DNA of 64,000 bases. It comes from CAYPTY01 sp965659005. Its GTDB lineage: Bacteria; Bacteroidota; Rhodothermia; Balneolales; Balneolaceae. Below are positions 53,415 to 62,368 of the stretch, in pieces. The position numbers and the translations under genes are program-made. How positions within the stretch are numbered: position 1 is the first letter of the stretch; every line of letters begins with the position of its first letter. Under the pieces are notes generated by a model. It worked only from the letters and a program-made list of their open reading frames with translations. It made no database searches and had not been told where the DNA came from. The stretch covers positions 1 through 64,000 of the forward strand of contig CBFHVG010000052.1 in NCBI GenBank assembly GCA_965659005.1, given 5' to 3'.

Positions 53415-53855
53415 ATGCCATCCACTAAAATTTCACTGAAGCTACTATTCGACTTTGGATTAGTTGTCCTAATCTGGATGACACAGCTTATAGTTTACCC
53501 ATCTTTTGTGGAGTTTAGTGAGTCAGAATTGTTGAGCTGGCACCCTCAGTATACACTGCGTATTACAATCATTGTGTTACCACTAATGTTTGGGCAGGTT
53601 CTTTTTCATCTAATAGATTTATCAAAAGAGGCAACTAAAGAGAGAATACTTTCTTTTATTTTCATCATTCTTGCCTGGTTGAACACTTTTCTATTTGCAG
53701 TTCCACTCCATAATCAGATCAGTCTGGGAGTTGAAGTTTTAGAAGCTGCAAAACAACTAGTTTATACAAACGCATATCGAACGGCATTTTGGTCCATTGT
53801 TTTTGGTATAGATGTTTATCTCATTTTCAAAAAGCCGATTAAGAAGCAGGGATAA
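53415..53855 (+). CDS. Small four-span membrane protein of unknown function
   Basis: I do not recognise the family with certainty. The product, about 146 residues from ATG 53415, has four hydrophobic segments (LLFDFGLVVLIWMTQLIVYP, ITIIVLPLMFGQVLFHLI, FIFIILAWLNTFLFAVPL, AFWSIVFGIDVYLIF) and conserved-looking WMTQ and HNQI motifs. The pattern recalls small integral membrane proteins near DoxX genes. A TTG at 53397 inside purB is in frame but less likely. The next gene starts 1 nt after its stop. Confidence 0.65.
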   Translation: MPSTKISLKLLFDFGLVVLIWMTQLIVYPSFVEFSESELLSWHPQYTLRITIIVLPLMFGQVLFHLIDLSKEATKERILSFIFIILAWLNTFLFAVPLHNQISLGVEVLEAAKQLVYTNAYRTAFWSIVFGIDVYLIFKKPIKKQG

Positions 53856-53856
53856 A

Positions 53857-54252
53857 ATGGATTTAAAAAAAATAAATGTCTACGCATTAGGTGCTTTCTA
53901 CATCTTTGCAGGTACAAATCACTTTATTAGTCCAGAATTTTATTATGGTTTAATTCCGGATTACCTGCCATTTCATGAGGCTATCAACATCATTAGTGGC
54001 CTCGCTGAGATCGTTTTGGGCCTTTGTGTTTTGCTCGATACTAGCAGAAAATGGTCGTCATATTTAATAGTGTTTATGCTAATAGCTTTCATCCCTGCTC
54101 ATATTTACTTCATTCAAGTTGGTAGCTGTCTTGACGATAGTTTATGCGTTCCAGAATGGATTGGATGGGTTAGACTAATTTTGATACATCCCATTCTAAT
54201 AGTCTGGGCTTTGTCGGTTCGAAATATAAAGCTGAAGGCGGCTATTAATTAA
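53857..54252 (+). CDS. DoxX-like membrane protein
   Basis: The protein of about 131 residues from ATG 53857 (MDLKKINVYALG) has four spans and the DoxX-family pattern AGTNHFISPEFYYGLIPDYLPFHEAINIISGLAEIVLGL, with HIYFIQVG and WVRLILIHPILIVWAL toward the end. The longer frame from 53812 overlaps the previous gene and is not needed. It is translationally linked to the preceding membrane gene. It converges with the desaturase gene on a TTAA stop palindrome. Confidence 0.75.
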   Translation: MDLKKINVYALGAFYIFAGTNHFISPEFYYGLIPDYLPFHEAINIISGLAEIVLGLCVLLDTSRKWSSYLIVFMLIAFIPAHIYFIQVGSCLDDSLCVPEWIGWVRLILIHPILIVWALSVRNIKLKAAIN

Positions 54253-55373
54253 AATGGCATCATAAAATAAACAGCCGGAATCGCGAGTAGCCTGATAGCT
54301 TCCAGAGCATATATTATTTTATTTTTCGACTCGAATAATGTACCAAACATATAAGTTGAAAGGATGATCCAGGCCACGAATATTATTTTTAAAGAGAGCT
54401 CCAGGTCACTCAAATTAAAAAGAAAATAAGCTGTTATACCTGTTGCAATCAGGAATTGCAGGAACAGATATAATTTAGCCCAGAGGTAGGATAGATCGGC
54501 GTTATACTTTTCGAATTCTTCACTCACTTCAACCGGTTGCTGAACACCTCCTAAGTAATCAGGTAACCATCCAGGATGCTCAAATAGCATATGTTTGGTA
54601 TCACTCCAGCTTTTAGATTGCTTTACATATTTGAAAAGATCGATATAGTGGGCGAAGTTCACGTAGACTGGATTCCAGCTATTTATGGGTTTAGTTATTC
54701 CATAAGTAGGTGTTTCTTCCTCTTCGGTGAATGTTCCAAATATTCGATCCCATATGATAAATACACCTGCGTAATTTTTATCAATATACTTTGGATCTCT
54801 TCCATGATGTACTCTGTGATGTGAGGGTGTATTCATTATGGATTCAAACCAGCCTAATTTCCCTATGTGTTCAGTGTGAATCCAGAATTGATAGAGTAGA
54901 TTAAAGCCCCCAATCATCACGAATTGAATTGGATCAAAACCCATTAAAGCCAGTGGGAGATAAAAGGGTGTACTCCATATGAAAGCTGTTGATGACTGCC
55001 TCAGAGCAACCGATAAGTTAAAATCTTCAGACTGATGGTGAACTACATGCCCACCCCAGAATAGAGAAATCTCATGAGCCATTCGGTGAGACCAATAAAA
55101 GCATAAGTCGTAAAGAACGAATAGAACAATGAAGCTGATCCAGTTCGATGGAATCAGAACGAAAGCGAAATGCTCATATATGAAAGTGTAAACACCAACA
55201 GTAATAATTTTATTAAAGATGTTAGTAATTTGATTTAACACACCCAGGTTGATGTTTGTAATAGCATCATTTAACCGATAGGTTCTTTTTTTGGTAATGA
55301 ACTCATAAATAAGTTCAATACTCATCAAACCAAAGAATACCGGAATAGCAATTATGACTGGATTAAGATCCAA
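54249..55373 (-). CDS. Sterol desaturase / fatty-acid hydroxylase family membrane protein
   Basis: The 374-residue protein has several spans and the di-iron histidine boxes of the superfamily: HRMAHE, HVVHHQSE and HHRVHHGRD. Such enzymes hydroxylate or desaturate lipids. In bacteria the substrate ranges from sterol-like lipids to fatty acids and carotenoids and cannot be read from sequence. It lies downstream of the menA-menC-menE genes in the same orientation with a 51-nt gap. Confidence 0.88.
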   Translation of the reverse strand: MDLNPVIIAIPVFFGLMSIELIYEFITKKRTYRLNDAITNINLGVLNQITNIFNKIITVGVYTFIYEHFAFVLIPSNWISFIVLFVLYDLCFYWSHRMAHEISLFWGGHVVHHQSEDFNLSVALRQSSTAFIWSTPFYLPLALMGFDPIQFVMIGGFNLLYQFWIHTEHIGKLGWFESIMNTPSHHRVHHGRDPKYIDKNYAGVFIIWDRIFGTFTEEEETPTYGITKPINSWNPVYVNFAHYIDLFKYVKQSKSWSDTKHMLFEHPGWLPDYLGGVQQPVEVSEEFEKYNADLSYLWAKLYLFLQFLIATGITAYFLFNLSDLELSLKIIFVAWIILSTYMFGTLFESKNKIIYALEAIRLLAIPAVYFMMPF

Positions 55374-55424
55374 ATTGTGTTGATTAGTTCTTGAATTACA
55401 GAATATAAAAAAGGAGAGGGAATC

Positions 55425-56903
55425 TTAGCTAGCCTGTAGCTGCCATTTTTTCACTTTACCGGTTGAGGTCTTTGGTAGTGAGTCAACTATATGAACTTCC
55501 TTGGGGAGTTTGAAATCTGAAAGTCTATAACTTAAGTGTTCTTTTAATTCGTTGAGTTTAGGCTCAGCATCATCAAGGGGAACAACATAAGCTACAACCC
55601 TTTGACCCCACTCATCGTCCTGAACACCAACAACAGCAGCTTCTTGAATATAATTTAGTCTCTCCAGAGCCTGTTCAACTTCGATTGGATTCACATTTTC
55701 TCCACCAGTCACGATTAAATCAGTTCTTCTCGATTCAATGAATAACTGTTTTCTCATGTTTAAGTGGCCATAATCACCAGTATTAAACCATCTTTCTCTA
55801 TCGAAACGTCCATTATTCTGCTCTTTGTCAAAGTATCCATCAAATACCTGCGGCCCTTTAACCCAAATTAAACCTGACTGATTATTCCCAAGCTTTTTAC
55901 CGTTTTCATCTCTTATTTGAACATGATTAGGTTTAAAAGGTTTCCCGACACTAGTCATGGGTGTATAGGTACCACTAGGCTGATGAAACATATTTGCTGA
56001 ATACTGAGCACAGGTTTCTGTCATCCCATAACTTGATACAATTGGAATTCCTCTCTCATTGGCTTTTTTAATCAAGTCCTGAGTAATAGGACCTCCTCCT
56101 AGTAACAAAGCTTTGAAATCTCTGTGAGTTCTGAATAGGGGATCTTCAAGCAGTCGCTTTAACATTGTAGGGACTAATGAAGCGGCATGGAAGCGGTCAT
56201 TTGCCATAAGGAACTCACGTATCATTTCCTCATGGAATTCATTCATTCTGTAGATCGCAGTATTGTAAATAAGTGATCGTAGAATTATAGCTACACCACC
56301 AATATGATTTAACGGAAGACAAAGTAACCAATAATGGTTTGGATCAGGTTTGAAGTTCTTTGCTGATGATTCTGCTGCACTTAGAATTTGTCTTCTCTTA
56401 AGAGGTACAATTTTGGGTTTATCAGATGTGCCCGAAGTAAAGAAGTAACCAAAAATCTTATTGTCTTTGATCGACTTTGGGGTTGGCATTTCAAAATCAC
56501 GTGCATCATAATTAAATGCAGTAAGGAATAAATTATCATCGAGTAACATAACCTCTTCCATATCAATGCGATTGATATTTGCAGAATCACAAAATACCAT
56601 TGATGGATTTAGAGCCATTAAATGACTTTCGAGTTCTTCCTGAGTCAATTTTGGGGAAAGTGGTATAAAGGGTATACCCAGTTTCCAGCAAGCAGCCATG
56701 CAAAATACCAGCATGTCATTCGATTCAGACATGAAAGCGACGGGCCATTCTAGTGAATCAGAATACTTAAGAACAATGTCATGGAAGTAGGCAGTAAATC
56801 TGTCCAGATCTCTATAGGTATACATTCCATATTGAGAGGTCAGGAAGACCTCCTGTGGAGTACTTTTCTTGAACTCAAAAATATGGAGTCTCGATTTGAA
56901 CAC
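55425..56903 (-). CDS. menE: o-Succinylbenzoate-CoA ligase
   Basis: MenE activates o-succinylbenzoate with CoA in menaquinone synthesis. The 492-residue ANL enzyme has the P-loop FTSGTSDKPKIVPLKRRQ (with TSD for the usual TTG), the motif VSSYGMTETCAQ, WFNTGDYGHLN, TGGENVNPIEVEQAL and the C-terminal SLPKTSTGKVKKW Lys. The assignment rests on direct adjacency to menC (0 nt) and menA. On sequence alone it could be another acyl-CoA ligase. Confidence 0.88.
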   Translation of the reverse strand: MFKSRLHIFEFKKSTPQEVFLTSQYGMYTYRDLDRFTAYFHDIVLKYSDSLEWPVAFMSESNDMLVFCMAACWKLGIPFIPLSPKLTQEELESHLMALNPSMVFCDSANINRIDMEEVMLLDDNLFLTAFNYDARDFEMPTPKSIKDNKIFGYFFTSGTSDKPKIVPLKRRQILSAAESSAKNFKPDPNHYWLLCLPLNHIGGVAIILRSLIYNTAIYRMNEFHEEMIREFLMANDRFHAASLVPTMLKRLLEDPLFRTHRDFKALLLGGGPITQDLIKKANERGIPIVSSYGMTETCAQYSANMFHQPSGTYTPMTSVGKPFKPNHVQIRDENGKKLGNNQSGLIWVKGPQVFDGYFDKEQNNGRFDRERWFNTGDYGHLNMRKQLFIESRRTDLIVTGGENVNPIEVEQALERLNYIQEAAVVGVQDDEWGQRVVAYVVPLDDAEPKLNELKEHLSYRLSDFKLPKEVHIVDSLPKTSTGKVKKWQLQAS

Positions 56904-57983
56904 TTATGTACTTAGTTCTACCATTAAGTTTCTGTTAACCTGATTAAGATCAATACTCAGACCTATATGGTCTGAAAATGTAAATTTATGATGATGAACT
57001 GTTGACTCTCGAAGAAGACTTTTGCTGAATAAACTATCAGTTGAAAACCCGTGCGCCATAAAATTAGTGCCATAAAAACAGGCCAAAATTGAACACATTT
57101 TTATTCCAATACTGCTTTCAAGGGCACTTGTAAGAACCAGTCCAATTCCATGAGTATCTGCGAGCTCTTTTGTTACTGATAAGCGGTTGAAATGCCCGAA
57201 AAGCATAGGTTTGATTGTAAGAATGTGTGCTGCTTGTTCTTCAATGATTTGCCTAGCTTCATCATAAGTTCGAACAGATTCATCGGCAGCGATTTTTATC
57301 TTGGAATGCTTCACAACCTCTTTCATTTCTCTTATGGAAGCGACCGGCTGCTCTATGTATTCAATGTCATATTCAGCAAATGACTCAGACCATTGAATTG
57401 CCTTATCAACTGACCATGAGGCATTCGCATCCAATCTGATTTTGATGTCTTTTCTTTCCAGCCGTATCAAGCTTAGTAACTCCAGTTCACGTTGTTCATC
57501 AATCCCTACCTTAATTTTAAAAGTAGTGTAGCCAGCATCGAGCAACTTATGAAACAGATTAAGAGCGTCGTTGTTTTGGCTTGAACCTATAACTGCATTG
57601 ATTTCAATTTGTTCCTGAAAAGGAGTGTTAAATAACTGAAACCAGCTCTGCCTTTCTTTTTGTGCTAAATAATCATGACGAAGCATATCCATTCCAAATT
57701 CAACGGATGCACATAAATTCAAAGAGTTAAGAAGTCCATATGCTGTTTCAGCATCCCCTATCGTTACAAATGAGAGAAGATCATCTTTATGCAGAACGAT
57801 TTCGCTAAGGGCTTCACTTAATGTCTCTTTCGAAAATGATGGTAGGGGAGATATTTCACCAAAAGCACACACATCTTTTTCTTGAATACTCAGGATTAAA
57901 CCCTCTCTATCTGTAACTATGTCCTTAGCAGACTGGAAAGGTTTATTGAAAGGAAGACTGTATTTGAAAATCTTCAAATTCAT
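56904..57983 (-). CDS. menC: o-Succinylbenzoate synthase
   Basis: MenC dehydrates SHCHC to o-succinylbenzoate. The 359-residue enolase-superfamily protein has the KIKVG catalytic Lys motif and the metal ligands Asp, Glu and Asp in RLDANASW, YIEQPV and IAADESV, with a second Lys in LTIKPMLFG. The start ATGA overlaps the menA stop by 4 nt, which supports the pathway assignment over other members of the family such as dipeptide epimerase. Confidence 0.93.
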   Translation of the reverse strand: MNLKIFKYSLPFNKPFQSAKDIVTDREGLILSIQEKDVCAFGEISPLPSFSKETLSEALSEIVLHKDDLLSFVTIGDAETAYGLLNSLNLCASVEFGMDMLRHDYLAQKERQSWFQLFNTPFQEQIEINAVIGSSQNNDALNLFHKLLDAGYTTFKIKVGIDEQRELELLSLIRLERKDIKIRLDANASWSVDKAIQWSESFAEYDIEYIEQPVASIREMKEVVKHSKIKIAADESVRTYDEARQIIEEQAAHILTIKPMLFGHFNRLSVTKELADTHGIGLVLTSALESSIGIKMCSILACFYGTNFMAHGFSTDSLFSKSLLRESTVHHHKFTFSDHIGLSIDLNQVNRNLMVELST

Positions 57984-58864
57984 AAGAGGATACCAATGCC
58001 AAATAGAAGGCCAAAAATAGCCATGTATTGTGCAGTTTTTTCAAGAACAGAATTAAGTTTTTTTTTATCCTCTTCAAACCACACTTTTTTGGCTAAGATG
58101 ATAGCTAAAGGTGCAGAAATGAATGGAAGAAAGATGAAATATGAATAGTCCAGTTTGAAATAGAAGTGAGGAGGGATGGCAAAAGCCAGTAATAACATAA
58201 CGGTGTATTCAATTTTTAGCGCTTTTTCTCCGATCAATACTCCAAGAGTTCTCTTACCAGCAATTTTATCCTGTTCAACATCTCTAAGGTTATTGATAAC
58301 AAGGATATTTGTGCAAAGAGCTCCAATAGCCAATGATGCCCAAAATGAATCAATAAGCCACTCAAGTGCATTAACATAGTAGGTTGCCATTACAGCTACT
58401 ATTCCAAAGAAGATAAAAACAAACACATCACCGAGACCATTATAACCAAGTGGATATGGCCCGCCGGTATAAAGTATCCCAAAGAGTATGGAGAGTAAAC
58501 CGATTACTAAAACGATATATCCTCCAATCCATACTAAATACAATCCGGCAAAAAATGCTATGAGCATAGTGATGATAGTAGCTCTTAACATAGCTTCCGG
58601 ACTTACTAAACCAGATGCAGTGGCACGGGTGAAACCGATCCGGTCTTCAGTATCTGCACCTTTCTTAAAATCATAGTAATCGTTAGCGAAATTTGTACCG
58701 ATTTGAATCATGAATGCACAAAATAAGGCAACTATAGTTGCTGGCCAGAATATGGTTGCATACTTAAGTGCAAGTGCAGCTCCGATGAAAACAGGAGTAA
58801 ATGCTGCGGCTAAAGTTTTTGGTCGGCTTGCATCAACCCAGATGCGCAGTTTACTGCTTGACAA
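57980..58864 (-). CDS. menA: 1,4-dihydroxy-2-naphthoate polyprenyltransferase
   Basis: MenA prenylates dihydroxynaphthoate to demethylmenaquinone in the membrane. The 294-residue protein has about eight spans, the prenyl-diphosphate motif NFANDYYDFKKGAD and the second Asp-rich motif NNLRDVEQDKIAGKRTLGVLIG. It is the first gene of menA-menC-menE. menB, menD and menF are not in the window, so the pathway is split. Confidence 0.95.
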   Translation of the reverse strand: MSSSKLRIWVDASRPKTLAAAFTPVFIGAALALKYATIFWPATIVALFCAFMIQIGTNFANDYYDFKKGADTEDRIGFTRATASGLVSPEAMLRATIITMLIAFFAGLYLVWIGGYIVLVIGLLSILFGILYTGGPYPLGYNGLGDVFVFIFFGIVAVMATYYVNALEWLIDSFWASLAIGALCTNILVINNLRDVEQDKIAGKRTLGVLIGEKALKIEYTVMLLLAFAIPPHFYFKLDYSYFIFLPFISAPLAIILAKKVWFEEDKKKLNSVLEKTAQYMAIFGLLFGIGILL

Positions 58865-59148
58865 GGTGTCTTTATTTAAAATTTAGAGTGTGGATAAGTC
58901 CGTTAATAAAGATAATGATTTATGAGATGGCTAAAAAAATGAAGCTTATGCATGGCATTAAAGAAAATATTTATTCAGGAAGCGCTTTTTTAATGCCATT
59001 ACTTAAATAAATTAAAATTTTAATATAAAACCCTAAGAAAAGTTAATTGTTGAAAAGTAAATGATTAAAATTTTTGTGCAAAAAAGAGAAGTCTTTATCT
59101 TTTCTGAGTTCATTCTGACACCAACCAATTCAAAATTTTATCAATTAA
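58865..59148. promoter_or_regulatory. glnN upstream region with inverted repeat and promoter candidate
   Basis: ATGGCATTAAA (58952-58962) and TTTAATGCCAT (58989-58999) form an 11-bp inverted repeat with a 26-nt loop. Further on, TTTG (59073-59076), 19 nt and TATCTTTT (59096-59103) fit the Bacteroidota promoter TTTG-N19-TAnnTTTG at all but the last base, leaving a leader of about 40 nt. A 27-codon frame (58927-59010) overlaps the repeat; I do not claim it is a gene. Confidence 0.45.
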
Positions 59149-61323
59149 ATGTCAAAAGTAACACAACGATACGATACCCTGGCTGCAGCAAGAAATTGGA
59201 TGCCAACACCTAATGGATCAATTGAAACCGATATTGCAAAAATATTCGGTGACAACACGCTAACTTTGGACAAGCTAAAGGAAAGACTGCCAAAATCTGC
59301 ATGGAAAAGTCTTCGCAAAACTATGGATGAGGGAGAGCAGCTTAATGAAGAAGTAGCTGATGCAGTTGCAATTGCAATGAAAGACTGGGCAACTGAAAAA
59401 GGCGCATCTCATTTTACTCACTGGTTTCAGCCACTTACAGGTCTAACAGCTGAGAAACATGATTCCTTTATCACTCCCAATCAGGGCGGTGGAGTTTTTT
59501 CAGAGTTCTCCGGTAAAGACCTTATTCAAGGGGAACCTGATGCATCAAGTTTTCCAAGTGGAGGTTTGAGAGCAACTTTCGAAGCACGTGGATATACGGC
59601 CTGGGATCCTACTTCACCAGCATTTATTGTTGAAAATAAGAATGGAACATACTTATGTATTCCAACGGCTTTCGCTTCATGGACAGGCGAGGCTTTGGAT
59701 CATAAAACACCACTTTTAAGATCAGTTGAAGCTCTGGATAAGTCAGCAAAAGCTTCTCTGGAATTATTCGGTGTTGAAACAAAGAGAGTAAACTCAACAG
59801 TTGGCTGCGAGCAGGAGTATTTCTTAATTGATCAGGAATTCTTTTATCGCAGACCTGACCTCGTTACAGCAGGCAGAACGCTTGTTGGTGCCAAACCACC
59901 AAAGGGTCATGAACTGGATGATCACTACTTTGGATCAATTCCTGATAGAGTTCTTTCATACATGATGGAAGCAGAAATGGAGTTGTATAAACTCGGTATT
60001 CCAGTAAAAACACGTCATAATGAGGTTGCACCAAGTCAATATGAGATTGCACCTATTTTTGAGGTATCAAATATTGCTGCTGATCATCAGCAAATGATGA
60101 TGATGATTCTTCAGCGTGTTGCAAAAAAGTATGGTTTCGAATGTCTGCTGCATGAAAAACCATTTGATGGAGTGAACGGTTCTGGTAAGCATATGAACTG
60201 GTCAATGGCAACTGCTGAAGGAATGAACCTGCTTGAGCCGGGCGACACCCCTCATAACAACATGTTGTTCATGTTCTATTGTACTGCAGTACTAAAAGCA
60301 GTGTATAAGCATCAGGATTTACTTAGAATATCTATTGCTCACGCCGGTAATGATCACCGTCTAGGGGCAAATGAAGCACCACCAGCAATCATATCGGCTT
60401 ATATTGGTGAACAACTTCAGGATGTGGTTACTCAGCTTATCGAAGGCAAAGTAACAGGCTCCAAACAAAGTGGTTTAATGGGGCTTGGTACGCCTGTTTT
60501 GCCTAACCTACCAAAGCATGCTGGTGATAGAAACAGAACATCGCCATTCGCTTTTACAGGTAATAAATTTGAGTTCAGAGCATTAGGATCTTCTCAGTCT
60601 GTTTCATTTCCAATTGTAGTATTGAATACAGCAGTTTCAGAAGCTATCGATGATCTTACAGCTGAGCTTAAAACAGAACTAAAGAAGAGTAAGCTTGAGA
60701 AAGCACTTCATAAAGTCTTGAAAAAGAATCTTAAGGAATGTCAGGATATAATTTTCAATGGAGATGGTTATTCTGACGCCTGGCAGAAAGAAGCTGCAGA
60801 ACGTGGTTTATTGAATTTAAAAACAACCATGGATGCATTGCCTTTACTCACTCAGAAAAAGAATGTTGATCTCTTTAAGAAATACAAAATCTTCAATAAA
60901 AGAGAAGTTCATTCTAGGCTTGAAATCTGGGCAGAACAGTATCTAACAAAAAGAACAATTGAAGTGGATACTGTAGAATCTATTGCTAAAACAATGATCT
61001 ATCCGGCTGCTGTTAGGTATTTAAATGAACTTGCTGCTGCTGTTGATCGTGGAAACGTATTAGGTCTGGATGTTTCAGGTTCCAAATCAATGCTTGATAA
61101 AGTGAATAGTGGAATAAATAGTCTTAATGATGCATTGAACCTCCTAGCAGATACACAAGCTAAACTTAAAGCAAAAAATGTTGTTGATCATGCAACCAAG
61201 TTTAAGGATGAAATCCTGCCAATTGCTGATCAAATTCGTGATGCTGTTGATTTTCTGGAGCGTTACTGTGCAGACGATTACTGGCCATTACCGATTTACC
61301 GAGAAATGCTCTTCGTTAAGTAG
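59149..61323 (+). CDS. glnN: Glutamine synthetase type III
   Basis: GSIII (GlnN) makes glutamine from glutamate, ATP and ammonia. It is the large dodecameric form common in Bacteroidota and cyanobacteria. The 724-residue length is characteristic, as are SHFTHWFQPLTGLTAEKHDSF, the metal/substrate region VGCEQEYFLID, TRHNEVAPSQYEIAP, the glutamate-binding segment NGSGKHMNWS and NDHRLGANEAPPAI, and the helical C-terminal part (about 560-724) unique to type III. It is a single gene with its own terminator. No glutamate synthase is nearby. Confidence 0.98.
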   Translation: MSKVTQRYDTLAAARNWMPTPNGSIETDIAKIFGDNTLTLDKLKERLPKSAWKSLRKTMDEGEQLNEEVADAVAIAMKDWATEKGASHFTHWFQPLTGLTAEKHDSFITPNQGGGVFSEFSGKDLIQGEPDASSFPSGGLRATFEARGYTAWDPTSPAFIVENKNGTYLCIPTAFASWTGEALDHKTPLLRSVEALDKSAKASLELFGVETKRVNSTVGCEQEYFLIDQEFFYRRPDLVTAGRTLVGAKPPKGHELDDHYFGSIPDRVLSYMMEAEMELYKLGIPVKTRHNEVAPSQYEIAPIFEVSNIAADHQQMMMMILQRVAKKYGFECLLHEKPFDGVNGSGKHMNWSMATAEGMNLLEPGDTPHNNMLFMFYCTAVLKAVYKHQDLLRISIAHAGNDHRLGANEAPPAIISAYIGEQLQDVVTQLIEGKVTGSKQSGLMGLGTPVLPNLPKHAGDRNRTSPFAFTGNKFEFRALGSSQSVSFPIVVLNTAVSEAIDDLTAELKTELKKSKLEKALHKVLKKNLKECQDIIFNGDGYSDAWQKEAAERGLLNLKTTMDALPLLTQKKNVDLFKKYKIFNKREVHSRLEIWAEQYLTKRTIEVDTVESIAKTMIYPAAVRYLNELAAAVDRGNVLGLDVSGSKSMLDKVNSGINSLNDALNLLADTQAKLKAKNVVDHATKFKDEILPIADQIRDAVDFLERYCADDYWPLPIYREMLFVK

Positions 61324-61342
61324 TTAGGCTATTACTACCTTG

Positions 61343-61377
61343 AACCCCGCTTTTTTAGAAGGAGCGGGGTTTTTTTA
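61343..61377 (+). terminator. intrinsic terminator of glnN
   Basis: AACCCCGCT (61343-61351) pairs with AGCGGGGTT (61363-61371), followed by a T-rich tract. This is one of the strongest GC-rich hairpins in the window, 20 nt after the glnN stop. Confidence 0.95.
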
Positions 61378-61480
61378 TTTCAAATATTGAGGCAATTGGA
61401 ACCAATTTTATTTTCTAATATGTTGTTGCCCCGTAAGATGTTGTGACAATTAATATCTCAGAGAAAGAATATCATCTAAT

Positions 61481-61927
61481 ATGAAACAGTTATTCATCCT
61501 ATTACTGATACTTGGCATAAGTCATTATTCACTTAAAGCTCAAGAAATTTCTGAAATAGAATCGAAGGAAGTTTCTCCATTTAAACTGGTCATAAAAGGT
61601 TTCAAAAAAGCAACTGGTGAGATGAGAATTGCCATGTTCGACTCCAAGGAGAAATATACCAAAGATCCGGTGTATGCTGTTGTAATTCCTGTGGAAGCTG
61701 ATTCTTTGATCTGGAAATTAGAAGATTTACCTCATGGGGAATACGCAATAGCTGTTTACCATGATAAAAATACTAATGGTAAGTTGGATACAAACTTAAT
61801 AGGTGTTCCTAAAGAACAATATGGCTTCTCTAATAATGCCAGAGGGAAATTCGGACCAGCAAAATGGACTCAGGCAAAATTTCTATTTAAGTCCGAAAGT
61901 TCAGCATTCACAATTCTGGTTAAATAG
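61481..61927 (+). CDS. DUF2141 family secreted protein
   Basis: The function is unknown. The 148-residue product has a signal peptide (ending LKAQ, about residue 20) and the DUF2141 domain: GEMRIAMFDSKEKY, LPHGEYAIAVYHDKNTNGKLD with an EF-hand-like acidic loop, and GFSNNARGKFGPAKWTQAKF, ending in ILVK. It is complete. In the +1/+2 overlap its last codons run into an ABC-permease remnant in another frame. Confidence 0.88.
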   Translation: MKQLFILLLILGISHYSLKAQEISEIESKEVSPFKLVIKGFKKATGEMRIAMFDSKEKYTKDPVYAVVIPVEADSLIWKLEDLPHGEYAIAVYHDKNTNGKLDTNLIGVPKEQYGFSNNARGKFGPAKWTQAKFLFKSESSAFTILVK

Positions 61928-62123
61928 TCTTGTAACAACAGCTGTATTCGCATTTGCACCACTGGTTGATATGATGACTAACTTTGAATTCCCAGTTACA
62001 TTTACCTGGTCGACCATATTATTTATTCTAATTTTAGGCTTTTTTATAGGAATCATCTTTGGAACCTATCCAGCCTGGAGGGCGTCAAGATTAACGCCCG
62101 TTGAGGCCATTAGAACAGAGTAA
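61908..62123 (+). pseudogene. C-terminal remnant of an ABC transporter permease (MacB/FtsX type)
   Basis: Reading in a frame different from DUF2141, the sequence encodes the last two membrane segments of a MacB-like permease: LNSLVTTAVFAFAPL, FTWSTILFILILGFFIGIIFG, and the strongly conserved end TYPAWRASRLTPVEAIRTE before a stop at 62121-62123. Nothing upstream in this frame continues the protein, since the DUF2141 gene occupies it. There is no start codon of its own. It is a decayed 3' end left by a deletion or rearrangement. Confidence 0.75.
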
Positions 62124-62304
62124 CTACTTATTCTTTTTGATGTTGATATTACCATTTGAACCTCAATTTTCATTCTATTCGAATCATTTCCATTACCTAT
62201 TAAACCTTCCAGAGTTCTTTTATTTGCGATTCCGAATTCAGATCTCTGCTATTGAGGTTACACAGGTTAGATGCATCAAATTCTAAAAACGCTACACATC
62301 AAAC

Positions 62305-62340
62305 AAAAAAAAAGAGCAAGACTGTCAGGCCCTGCTCTTT
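62305..62340 (-). terminator. intrinsic terminator of the LTxxQ-like gene
   Basis: On the minus strand AAAGAGCA and TGCTCTTT pair around a 14-nt loop, followed by a run of T (an A-run at 62305-62312 on the plus strand). It lies 29 nt after the stop of the minus-strand gene. Plus-strand T residues also follow the stem, so it may act in both directions. Confidence 0.8.
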
Positions 62341-62368
62341 TTGGAATATGTATGTCTCTAGTTCTACG

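Noticed and set aside
58927..59010. 27-codon frame MAKKMKLMHGIKENIYSGS... upstream of glnN
   Set aside because: It has no clear ribosome binding site and coincides with an inverted repeat; a leader peptide is possible but cannot be supported.
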